DNA of 8,754 nucleotides from Solobacterium sp. (GTDB taxonomy: Bacteria > Bacillota_I > Bacilli_A > Erysipelotrichales > Erysipelotrichaceae): contig JAEEYJ010000079.1 of the NCBI GenBank assembly GCA_016291725.1, positions 1 to 8,754 on the forward strand. Reading direction: 5' to 3'. Below are positions 1 to 6,849 of this stretch, piece after piece; within the stretch, counting starts at the first letter, position 1; each line of letters starts with the position of its first letter. Made by a program: the position numbers and the translations under genes. The notes below the pieces were generated by a model that was not told the DNA's origin, did not search any database, and saw nothing but the letters and a program-made list of their open reading frames with translations.

Positions 1-96
1 ATAGTTTTTATATATTGTATTTGCAGTAAAGCAACTGTATATCGAACTACCCACCCCCCTTTGAGTAGGTCAATATTATCCCTCTGATTAATCATT

Positions 97-129
97 TGAA
101 AAAAGCCCCTTCCCCTGGGGCTTTTTTCA
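97..129. terminator. Bidirectional intrinsic terminator
   Basis: A perfect 13-bp inverted repeat (arms 97-109 and 117-129) encloses the 7-base loop TTCCCCT. Each arm combines a GCCCC/GGGGC core with a run of six A or T, so the hairpin carries a U-tract in both directions. It could end transcripts coming from the left edge and transcripts coming from the right on the minus strand. It insulates the S10 peptidase gene from whatever lies upstream. A TGA stop codon on the minus strand (129-127) sits in the outer base of the stem. Confidence 0.88.
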
Positions 130-228
130 TCGTTTCTGCAGCGCTTCTTCCGGCCGGTGCACTGTCTTCTTCACTTCACTGACCGGCACGGCGGTGGAGC
201 GGTCCTCAGTACGCTTCCCGGGGTCCAT
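127..228 (-). pseudogene. Possible 3' remnant of a lost minus-strand gene, or a 33-residue ORF
   Basis: On the minus strand an open frame runs from an ATG at 228 to a TGA at 127 and would give a hydrophilic 33-residue peptide ending in EEALQKR. No Shine-Dalgarno sequence precedes the ATG, and the frame continues upstream into the promoter and start of the S10 gene, so a free-standing gene is doubtful. Two things still look like a real gene end. The codons mostly end in G or C, as in the neighbouring genes, and the stop codon overlaps the base of the 97-129 terminator, just as the Sel1 gene's stop overlaps its own terminator. My reading is a gene tail left after a deletion or rearrangement. 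A chance ORF is the main alternative. No protein family is recognisable. Confidence 0.25.
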
Positions 229-232
229 TGTA

Positions 233-241
233 TGGTATGAT
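233..241 (+). promoter_or_regulatory. Extended -10 promoter of the S10 peptidase gene
   Basis: TGGTATGAT is an extended -10 element (TGn followed by TATGAT at 236-241), one base away from the TATAAT consensus. The start site would fall near 248, giving a leader of roughly 18 bases before the ATG at 266. No good -35 hexamer lies 16-18 bases upstream, which is common for extended -10 promoters. The 12-base string ATGGTATGATGA here recurs exactly at the promoter of the next plus-strand gene. Confidence 0.6.
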
Positions 242-265
242 GATCGATAGAAAGAGAGAAATATC

Positions 266-1639
266 ATGGAATTTGATAAACTCGAAACGGTTGTCGAAAA
301 GGAAGACAGCACAACCATCAACGGCAGGGAGCTCCATTACCGCTTCCTCTTTGAAAAAGGAACCTTCAAGGATACAACGGAAATCACTGCCTTTACATAC
401 ATCAACACGGAAGGAAAGGATCATCCGGTGATCTTTGTGACCAACGGTGGTCCCGGATCCGGCGTGGTCTGGCAGCACCTCGGCTTCTTCGGACCGCAGA
501 GGATCCGGATCCCGGACATCATGCATCCGCCCGTGACCCCTCCCTATACTCTGGAGGCCAATCCCTTCTGCCTGCTGGACATCGCCGACATCGTTCTGAT
601 CGATCCACCGGGCACAGGATATTCCAGACTGAACGAAGAAACCAAAAAAGAGTATGAATCCGTTGACGGCGATGCCGTGGCAGTAGGAATCTGGATCCAG
701 AACTGGATCGCTGCCCATGGACGGGTGAACAGTCCCCTGTACTTTATGGGTGAAAGCTACGGTACGGTACGTGCACCGGCGGTCCTGGAAGCTCTGTACG
801 GCGGAGCGGTCCTCGGCAATAAGCATCTTGCCGGCTTCTCCCTGAACGGTGTTATCCTGCTGGGAACTGCCTTCTCCACCGGTTCCTCGGAAGAAAGGGC
901 TTCACAGCCCATCAAACCTGCCCTGAACCTGCTCTCCTGCGCAGCCACCTATGCACTGCATACAGGAAAGGATCCCTACAAAGCAGCGGAAGAAGCCTGG
1001 GCTTTCACTCCGGAGTACGTTAAGCTGCTGTTTGAAGGCAGGAACGCTTCCCTGCGGAGGCGCAGGGCCGCGGCAGAGAAGATCGCTGCCTGGACCGGAC
1101 TGGATGCAGAGACACTGCTGAAGAATCATCTGAGCTTCACCATGATGGATTTCATGAAGAAAGCCATCCCTGACCGGATCATCGGCTTCTACGACGGCCG
1201 CTACCTGATGAACGATCACATCCGTGATGAAGACTACGATGTACTGGCAGACGATTCCGGCATGGGTATGTTCATCCCGGCATATACAGCCGGCGCCTAC
1301 CTGCTCGCCGAGAAATACGGCCTGCCGAAAGTACCGTATGACCTCCTCAACTGTGTCGTAAACACTGACTGGGACCGGAAAGGTTCACGTACCAGCCTCA
1401 GTGCCCTGGAGAATGCCCAGCGGCGCAATGAGGACCTGCGGATCATGTTCGCAAACGGTCTGTACGATCTGTGCACGGTCGCCGGCAATGTACGCTTCAC
1501 CGTCGCCCGCTCACACCTGGATCCGGTACGGACGGAAATCCATGAATACCCCGGCGGGCATATGGCCTACGTCGGTGATGACTCAGCCGCACTGCTGGCC
1601 AAGGATCTCCGGGCATTCATTCTTGCCGGTACAAAATAA
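266..1639 (+). CDS. S10 family serine carboxypeptidase-like peptidase, cytoplasmic
   Basis: The 457-residue product is an alpha/beta-hydrolase of the serine carboxypeptidase (peptidase S10) family, whose members remove C-terminal amino acids from peptides, usually best at acidic pH. The family hallmarks are all visible: the oxyanion-hole motif NGGPGSG (60-66), IDPPGTGYS (112-120), the nucleophile elbow GESYG with Ser164, Asp401 in NGLYD, and His432 in PGGHMAY. The Glu next to the nucleophile, typical of S10 enzymes, is also present (Glu163). The length matches the family core. There is no signal peptide or membrane segment, so the enzyme probably works in the cytoplasm, unlike the secreted or vacuolar eukaryotic members, and a role in recycling peptides is inferred. 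The ATG at 266 is preceded by only a weak purine-rich site (AGAGAG), but it fits the nearby promoter. The gene is monocistronic, with its own promoter and a terminator after the TAA. Substrate is unknown. Confidence 0.92.
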   Translation: MEFDKLETVVEKEDSTTINGRELHYRFLFEKGTFKDTTEITAFTYINTEGKDHPVIFVTNGGPGSGVVWQHLGFFGPQRIRIPDIMHPPVTPPYTLEANPFCLLDIADIVLIDPPGTGYSRLNEETKKEYESVDGDAVAVGIWIQNWIAAHGRVNSPLYFMGESYGTVRAPAVLEALYGGAVLGNKHLAGFSLNGVILLGTAFSTGSSEERASQPIKPALNLLSCAATYALHTGKDPYKAAEEAWAFTPEYVKLLFEGRNASLRRRRAAAEKIAAWTGLDAETLLKNHLSFTMMDFMKKAIPDRIIGFYDGRYLMNDHIRDEDYDVLADDSGMGMFIPAYTAGAYLLAEKYGLPKVPYDLLNCVVNTDWDRKGSRTSLSALENAQRRNEDLRIMFANGLYDLCTVAGNVRFTVARSHLDPVRTEIHEYPGGHMAYVGDDSAALLAKDLRAFILAGTK

Positions 1640-1652
1640 GGCAAAAAACATG

Positions 1653-1680
1653 GAAAACAGCCAAGGCTGTTTTCTTTTTT
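1653..1680 (+). terminator. Intrinsic terminator of the S10 peptidase gene
   Basis: Arms 1653-1662 and 1665-1674 form a perfect 10-bp complement (core AACAGCC/GGCTGTT), with a tight turn around CAAG, followed by a run of six T at 1675-1680. It begins 14 bases after the TAA of the S10 gene. The T-run ends just where a -35 element of the next promoter would be expected, so termination and re-initiation are packed into about 60 bases. Confidence 0.88.
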
Positions 1681-1698
1681 CTGTACCTTTCTTCTTCA

Positions 1699-1707
1699 TG
1701 GTATGAT
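1699..1707 (+). promoter_or_regulatory. Extended -10 promoter of the SNF2 helicase gene
   Basis: TGGTATGAT contains an extended -10 hexamer, TATGAT (1702-1707), preceded by TGG. It is identical to the element upstream of the S10 peptidase gene over the 12 bases ATGGTATGATGA (1698-1709). The predicted start site is near 1714, leaving a leader of only about a dozen bases with a GGAG site before the ATG at 1727. The -35 region, directly after the terminator T-run, is poor. This placement argues against translation starting at the ATGs at 1703 or 1706, which overlap the -10. Confidence 0.6.
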
Positions 1708-1716
1708 GAAAGATAC

Positions 1717-1720
1717 GGAG
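1717..1720 (+). promoter_or_regulatory. Ribosome binding site that sets the SNF2 start
   Basis: GGAG lies six bases before the ATG at 1727. The in-frame ATGs at 1703 and 1706 have no comparable site and overlap the predicted -10 element, so 1727 is the preferred start. Confidence 0.7.
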
Positions 1721-1726
1721 AAAAGC

Positions 1727-4700
1727 ATGTATACGATTGATGATGTACTGACGGTCTGTGACTATGAGACCTACCGGAAAGCCATGATCCTGCGCCGCTC
1801 GGAAATGAACCGTCGCCTGCAGTACTTTGAAAGCGGCGGAACCGTCTCTTTGATTGCGGACATTCACGACCCGTCGGACAACCATACCTACCACACCCGG
1901 GCGTCCCTCAATGACCGGACCGGTTTTCTGATGAACTGTGAATGCAGCTGTGCAGCGTTCCGGAAGACCGAAGAAGTATGCGAACATATCGCAGCAGCCC
2001 TGATCATGTACGCAGATGCCCGGCAGAGCGGACGGATCCGCATCGGCAGAAACGGTCCGCGTCCGAGTGATCCCTCCGTCCTTTCTTTGATCGAACAGTT
2101 TCCGGCAGAGGAAAAAAGGCCGGATACTTCGCATTCTGTCCTTGTCCGTCCCATACTGACCATTGATCCGCGTACACATTCCCTGCACGCAGAGTTCCGT
2201 ATCGGACGTACAGGACAGAAAAGCTATGTCCTCAAGAACATCTATTCTTTGCTTACAGCAATCCAGGAAGGAGAAGAGATCATCTACGGCAAGGATCTTT
2301 CATTGATTCCTTCCCCGGAGTCCTTTACGGATGATTCTCTGCCGCTGGTACAGTGGCTCTACGGCCTTGATATGGTCAGCAGTTCCTATAGAGAAAGCCC
2401 TGATTGGTGGTCCTACAGTCCCAGCCGGCAGGAAAACACCCACATAGCGAGGGAACTGGTCCTGAGCGGCCGCTTCCTCGATGACTTCCTGGATCTTCTG
2501 GGCACCTCCCTGCCGGAGTGTTCCCTGTACAATGGCAGGCACGGCAGCAGTGGTCTGTGGTACATCCAGGACGGACCGCCCCCGGTCTCTTCCGGGATCC
2601 GGCAGGAGGACAAAGGATGGCTTTTCACCCTGAGTGTACCGGACCGTATGGAAGGTACCCGCTGGCTGTACTTCATTGATGAAGAGAACCGGACGCTGAA
2701 CCGTGTGCACCGGAGCGGGTCCTTGATGAAGCTGCTGCAGTATACCGATGCACACGGTGCGGAACCGGTATATATCGCTGCCCGGGACATCGCCGCATTC
2801 ACCCGCAGGCTCTGGCCTGTGCTCTCAGCAGAAACATCACTGACCAGCACCGGCTTCGATCCGTATGCCTACCTGCCCCTGAAGCCTTCCTTCGAGATCT
2901 ATCTCGACATGCCGCAGGACAATACCATCAGCGCAGAACTGTACGCGGTCTACGGACAGAACAAGTACAGCATTCTGGACAGTACCCAGTCCGGCGACAG
3001 TAAGCGCAGCTATGCGGATGAGAAGTACTTCGATGATACCGTATCGCCCTGGTTCAATTCCTTTGACCCGGACAATCACCGCCTCATACTCATCAACGAT
3101 GACGATCGTCTCTACAACCTGCTTACCGAGGGCATCCCTGCCTTCCGGAACCTGGCGGAAGTCTATGTCTCGGATCGTCTGAAACGGGTGCAGGTGCGCA
3201 GCACTCCTGCCGTTCATCTCGGTGTCAGTGTCTCCGGCGATCTGCTGCAGCTGGATCTCTTCACCAACACGTTGTCCATGGATGAACTGGCGGAGATTCT
3301 CTCACGCTACGACACAAAGAAGAAATACTACCGTCTGAAGAACGGTGATTTCATAGCGGCTGATCAGAATGCCTTCGGCCAGCTTGCCCGCCTTAGGGAA
3401 GACATGGATCTCAGCAGTGCGGATATCCGCAGCGGTACCGCGCATCTGCCGAAATACCGGGCCGCTCTGCTGGAGGAAGACCTCAGCGCATCCAGCCTTT
3501 CATTTACCCGTGAACAGACCTTCCGTGACCTGCTCCGTTCCATGGAAACCTTGAGCATCGGTACGGAACCGGTGCCGGAGCGCTGGAACGGAATCCTTCG
3601 GGAATACCAGAAGAAGGGATACCAGTGGCTGTGCAGTCTGGCAGAGCAGGGATTCGGTGCCCTGCTTGCCGATGAAATGGGGCTCGGCAAGACCGTACAG
3701 GTCATTGCCTGGCTGGCAGAGCACCGGGAGAAGGGAAAAGCATTGATCGTCTGCCCTGCCTCCCTGGTCTACAACTGGGCAAGTGAATTCCACCGCTTTG
3801 CGCCGGAGATGAATGTCCGCCGGATTTCCGGCAGCGCGGCCATGCGCAAAGTCCTCCTGGAAGAGACCGATGGCTGCGACGTGCTCATCACTTCCTATGA
3901 TCTCATCAAGCGCGATCAGGAGCTGTACCGTGATCTGCACTTCGCTGCAGAGATCATCGATGAAGCACAGTACATCAAGAACGCCGGAACCCATGCTGCC
4001 CGCAGCGTGAAATCCATCTCTGCGGATTTCCGGATCGCCCTGACCGGTACACCGATCGAAAACCGGCTGTCGGAGCTCTGGTCCATCTTCGATTATCTCA
4101 TGCCGGGATTCCTGTACAGCTACCGCCGCTTCCGCAGCATCTATGAGAATCCGATCGTCAAGGACAAGGATACAGCAGTGCAGGCACGCCTGCAGGCGAT
4201 GATCTCGCCCTTTACCCTGCGCCGGCTGAAGAAGGATGTCCTGGATGACCTGCCGGAAAAGACGGAAGAAGTCTACTACGCCCCTCTTGAAGATGAACAG
4301 CAGGAACTGTATACCGCCCGGATGCAGCGCCTCCGGCTCATGCTCAGCAAACAGAGCGAGGAGGAATTCCGGCAGTCCCGGATTGCTGTACTTGCGGAAC
4401 TGACCCGGCTGCGCCAGCTGTGCTGCAGCCCTGCCCTGATCTACGACCGCTACAGAGGCAACTCCGCCAAGGAGGATCTCTGCCTCGAAGTCGTCCGCAA
4501 TGCGGTAGAAAGCGGCCATAAAGTCCTGCTGTTCTCCCAGTTCACAACCATGCTGGACAGACTGTGCAGCCGGCTCAGTGACACAGGCATCGCCTATCAT
4601 CTGCTTACAGGTTCGACATCCCAGCAGGAACGGGCGGCGATGGTGGAATCCTTCGCCCATGACGATATCCCCGTCTTCTGCATCTCACTGAAAGCCGGCG

Positions 4701-4972
4701 GGACAGGCCTGAATCTCACAGCTGCGGATATCGTTGTACACTACGATCCCTGGTGGAATACAGCTGTAGAGAACCAGGCATCGGACCGTGCCCACCGGAT
4801 CGGCCAGAAGAATCCTGTGACTGTATACCGGCTGATCATGAAGGATACCGTGGAGGAACGCATTCTGGCGCTCCAGCAGGATAAAGCAGGGATGGCGGAG
4901 CAGATCCTCAATGCCGAGGAAATCGGTGCCTCCACCATCACCCGGGAACAACTGCTGTCGGTTCTGAAGTAA
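1727..4972 (+). CDS. SNF2-family DEAD/DEAH-box helicase with N-terminal SWIM zinc finger
   Basis: The 1081-residue product is a Swi2/Snf2-type ATPase, a double-stranded nucleic-acid translocase rather than a classical strand-separating helicase. An N-terminal SWIM zinc finger is visible (Cys73/Cys75 with Cys85 and His87; Cys71 is also close), a likely DNA- or protein-binding module. A long middle region resembles the bacterial SNF2-associated domain. The ATPase core follows: LREYQ (624-628), Walker A in DEMGLGKT (649-656), DEAQ (745-748) as motif II, and LTGTP (772-776) as motif III. The second RecA lobe has KAGGTGLNL (989-997) and QASDRAHRIGQ (1017-1027), with both arginine-finger residues present. 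All catalytic motifs appear intact. Fused SWIM-SNF2 proteins are widespread in Bacillota; in Bacillus subtilis the equivalent parts are, as I recall, the adjacent ywqA and ywqB genes. A role in DNA repair or in clearing protein or RNA polymerase from DNA is inferred. I start it at 1727; an ATG at 1703 would add eight residues. It has its own promoter and ends at a shared convergent terminator. Confidence 0.93.
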   Translation: MYTIDDVLTVCDYETYRKAMILRRSEMNRRLQYFESGGTVSLIADIHDPSDNHTYHTRASLNDRTGFLMNCECSCAAFRKTEEVCEHIAAALIMYADARQSGRIRIGRNGPRPSDPSVLSLIEQFPAEEKRPDTSHSVLVRPILTIDPRTHSLHAEFRIGRTGQKSYVLKNIYSLLTAIQEGEEIIYGKDLSLIPSPESFTDDSLPLVQWLYGLDMVSSSYRESPDWWSYSPSRQENTHIARELVLSGRFLDDFLDLLGTSLPECSLYNGRHGSSGLWYIQDGPPPVSSGIRQEDKGWLFTLSVPDRMEGTRWLYFIDEENRTLNRVHRSGSLMKLLQYTDAHGAEPVYIAARDIAAFTRRLWPVLSAETSLTSTGFDPYAYLPLKPSFEIYLDMPQDNTISAELYAVYGQNKYSILDSTQSGDSKRSYADEKYFDDTVSPWFNSFDPDNHRLILINDDDRLYNLLTEGIPAFRNLAEVYVSDRLKRVQVRSTPAVHLGVSVSGDLLQLDLFTNTLSMDELAEILSRYDTKKKYYRLKNGDFIAADQNAFGQLARLREDMDLSSADIRSGTAHLPKYRAALLEEDLSASSLSFTREQTFRDLLRSMETLSIGTEPVPERWNGILREYQKKGYQWLCSLAEQGFGALLADEMGLGKTVQVIAWLAEHREKGKALIVCPASLVYNWASEFHRFAPEMNVRRISGSAAMRKVLLEETDGCDVLITSYDLIKRDQELYRDLHFAAEIIDEAQYIKNAGTHAARSVKSISADFRIALTGTPIENRLSELWSIFDYLMPGFLYSYRRFRSIYENPIVKDKDTAVQARLQAMISPFTLRRLKKDVLDDLPEKTEEVYYAPLEDEQQELYTARMQRLRLMLSKQSEEEFRQSRIAVLAELTRLRQLCCSPALIYDRYRGNSAKEDLCLEVVRNAVESGHKVLLFSQFTTMLDRLCSRLSDTGIAYHLLTGSTSQQERAAMVESFAHDDIPVFCISLKAGGTGLNLTAADIVVHYDPWWNTAVENQASDRAHRIGQKNPVTVYRLIMKDTVEERILALQQDKAGMAEQILNAEEIGASTITREQLLSVLK

Positions 4973-4974
4973 TA

Positions 4975-5002
4975 AAAATATCTGCCGCATGGCAGATATT
5001 TT
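4975..5002. terminator. Convergent bidirectional terminator between the SNF2 and Sel1 genes
   Basis: A perfect 12-bp inverted repeat (arms 4975-4986 and 4991-5002, core TATCTGCC/GGCAGATA) has the 4-base loop GCAT. The A-rich left side and T-rich right side give a U-tract on either strand. It begins two bases after the SNF2 TAA, and its last base is part of the Sel1 gene's TGA, so one hairpin serves both transcription units in a 29-base gap. Confidence 0.87.
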
Positions 5003-6849
5003 CAGTTCTGTTCCTCAAAGATGAACCGGTAATCCAGCGGTACATCATCCGCAGTGATCCTGTGTTCCACCCGTTTGATGGTATAGGTGGAATACGGCAG
5101 ATCACTCATCTTCGCCCGGTATACCGCAGTGACTTCCGCAGCTGCCTGTTCCGTACCGGTACTGATCAGTACCAGATCGCCGGGGTCCACGTCGAACGGG
5201 CAGATTGCTTCATAGCGTTCTCCGAAACGGAACCAGCTGCCCTTTTCCCTGGACGCGATCCTGACAGCACTGACGAAGGTATGCTCCTGTTCATCCTCCG
5301 CCCGCATACCGGCAATGTAGCGGTCATCCTGGATGAGGAAGTCTCCGGTCACGCCGGCAACCCGCTCTCCCCAATGATAGAAATCCAGGGCTCCGGTCTC
5401 CGGACTGTAGTCCATGTAATCAAAGTCCACAGGCTCCTCCGGCAGTTTCCGTTCCCGGACATTCTGTGCATACATGACAAAGACATCGCACAGCTTGCAG
5501 TAGGACATCGGGCCCACCGTCACCAGCATCCTCGGCACCGGCATTCCCGTGTAGGACACCCGGCTGACTTCCAGACGCGCCGTATTACCGACAGATGAAA
5601 CACGCAGCCTGCCCGGATAGCCGTCCATCAGGTCCCGCAGGTATTCCGCCGTTGCGTCATTCAGGCTGTGCAGTTCAATGCCGCCTGCCAGCTTCTCCTT
5701 CATATCCTCCAGGGCATGTTCAATGCGCTGGTAAACCGCATTGTCCCCGTAATGCTTGAACGGCAGGCGCTGGCGGATGGCCAGATCCGCCTGCAGATAG
5801 CACTCATAGGCTTCCATATCATCCTGGTCCAGGCCCGTACCGTCCCGGTACAGATTGCCCATCCGCAGCGCTGCATCCGCAAACTTGCTGTCATACACTC
5901 CGTTGCCCAGCCGTTCCAGATTCTCATAGTACACCCGGCTGATCAGCTTGGCTGCAGCCCGGTAGTTCTGCGGTACACCCTCACCCTTGATCAGAATATC
6001 CGCGCTCTTGTACATCGACTCATAGACTCCGTTGAACGCACCGATCGTAAAGTACTGGTACGCTTTCGGATAGTCTCTGCCCGGCAGACTGCCTCTCCCG
6101 TAGTAATACAGGTAGCCCAGCGTATTCGCCGCAAACGGATCCTGGGTTGCCTGCAGGATCACCTCCAACGCTTCCCTGGCATAGTCCCAGTCGCACGCAT
6201 AGGCCGCATTGCCGCCGTAGCAGCTGTATGCCCGGATCCGCAGTGCGTTCAGGCTGCCCTTTTTGATCAACTGTTCCGTATACCTGCGGAAACGCTTCAG
6301 GTCTTCTTCACTGAGACTGTCCGTCCTGTCCTGATCGAAGATGTCCGTAATGAAATGATCCTTCTGGCCATCGGTGTATCTCGGGGATGATGCCGGATGC
6401 GTTTCGTTCCAGAGGATATTGGCAGCCGGCGCAATCAGTGCGTCATAGGGGATTTCATCCGCTTCCGCCCATACCGTTACCAGCTGCATGAAGATCCACG
6501 CCACCGCTTCTTCCCGGCTTAGCGGCTCATGCTTGCTCATTTCCGTCACATCAATGTCACGGAACGCCCGGTCCGGACTGCCGATTGCAATGTTCATACC
6601 GATCTCGTCCGCATTGCGGATGATCGGCCGGATCCACTCTTCCTCCATTTCCCGGTACACGGCTTTCTTCCTGCGGAATCTGCGCAATGCCGCAAGAATA
6701 TCTTCCAGCTCCACTACGTAGGCACCGTCCACCGACAGTACCGCATCTGCTTCGCCATGGGAAAACTCATGCCACGGAATGCGGTACTGTACGAAGTCCC
6801 TGGCTTCCTCTGCGGTGCATATCAGCAATTGATCCTTGATTGAGCTCAT
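5002..6849 (-). CDS. Sel1-repeat (TPR-like) protein with uncharacterised C-terminal region
   Basis: The 615-residue product has no signal peptide or membrane segment and is probably a cytoplasmic scaffold. The N-terminal 200 residues match nothing I recognise and include a basic stretch, RRFRRKK (56-62). At least three Sel1-like helical-pair repeats follow, at about 240-274, 277-307 and 323-358, with typical G-x-G turns such as YYGRG, KGEGV and RDGTG. Sel1 repeats generally mediate protein-protein contacts. The region from about 400 to the end looks beta-rich. Its last part (about 542-595) contains DPGDLVLIS, then AEVTAVY and LPY, then IKRV, a pattern reminding me of small beta-barrel modules found in many Bacillota hypothetical proteins; this link is inference. 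The start at 6849 is chosen because GGAG lies seven bases upstream and the ATG overlaps the esterase TGA. An upstream GTG or ATG at 7008 would add 53 residues lying inside the esterase gene and is unlikely. It is the last gene of the operon; function unknown. Confidence 0.85.
   Translation of the reverse strand: MSSIKDQLLICTAEEARDFVQYRIPWHEFSHGEADAVLSVDGAYVVELEDILAALRRFRRKKAVYREMEEEWIRPIIRNADEIGMNIAIGSPDRAFRDIDVTEMSKHEPLSREEAVAWIFMQLVTVWAEADEIPYDALIAPAANILWNETHPASSPRYTDGQKDHFITDIFDQDRTDSLSEEDLKRFRRYTEQLIKKGSLNALRIRAYSCYGGNAAYACDWDYAREALEVILQATQDPFAANTLGYLYYYGRGSLPGRDYPKAYQYFTIGAFNGVYESMYKSADILIKGEGVPQNYRAAAKLISRVYYENLERLGNGVYDSKFADAALRMGNLYRDGTGLDQDDMEAYECYLQADLAIRQRLPFKHYGDNAVYQRIEHALEDMKEKLAGGIELHSLNDATAEYLRDLMDGYPGRLRVSSVGNTARLEVSRVSYTGMPVPRMLVTVGPMSYCKLCDVFVMYAQNVRERKLPEEPVDFDYMDYSPETGALDFYHWGERVAGVTGDFLIQDDRYIAGMRAEDEQEHTFVSAVRIASREKGSWFRFGERYEAICPFDVDPGDLVLISTGTEQAAAEVTAVYRAKMSDLPYSTYTIKRVEHRITADDVPLDYRFIFEEQN
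6846..6849 (-). promoter_or_regulatory. ATGA translational coupling junction, esterase to Sel1 gene
   Basis: On the minus strand the ATG of the Sel1 gene (6849-6847) overlaps the TGA of the esterase gene (6848-6846). The Shine-Dalgarno GGAG at 6860-6857 lies inside the end of the esterase gene. This arrangement usually means that ribosomes finishing the first gene help to start the second. Confidence 0.8.

Noticed and set aside
47..68. The C-run with short flanking arms as a terminator or regulatory RNA
   Set aside because: The arms are only four to five bases long around an unpaired C-rich loop, with no U-tract and no known fold; it is kept only as a low-interest finding.
3500..4660. A 386-residue minus-strand open frame antisense to the SNF2 gene
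   Set aside because: It mirrors the conserved helicase motifs of the plus strand, has no ribosome binding site or recognisable domain, and is explained by the skewed codon use of the real gene.
5668..6390. A 240-residue plus-strand open frame opposite the Sel1 gene
   Set aside because: The minus strand holds clear Sel1 repeats here. The plus-strand product is low in recognisable content and has no Shine-Dalgarno sequence or promoter.
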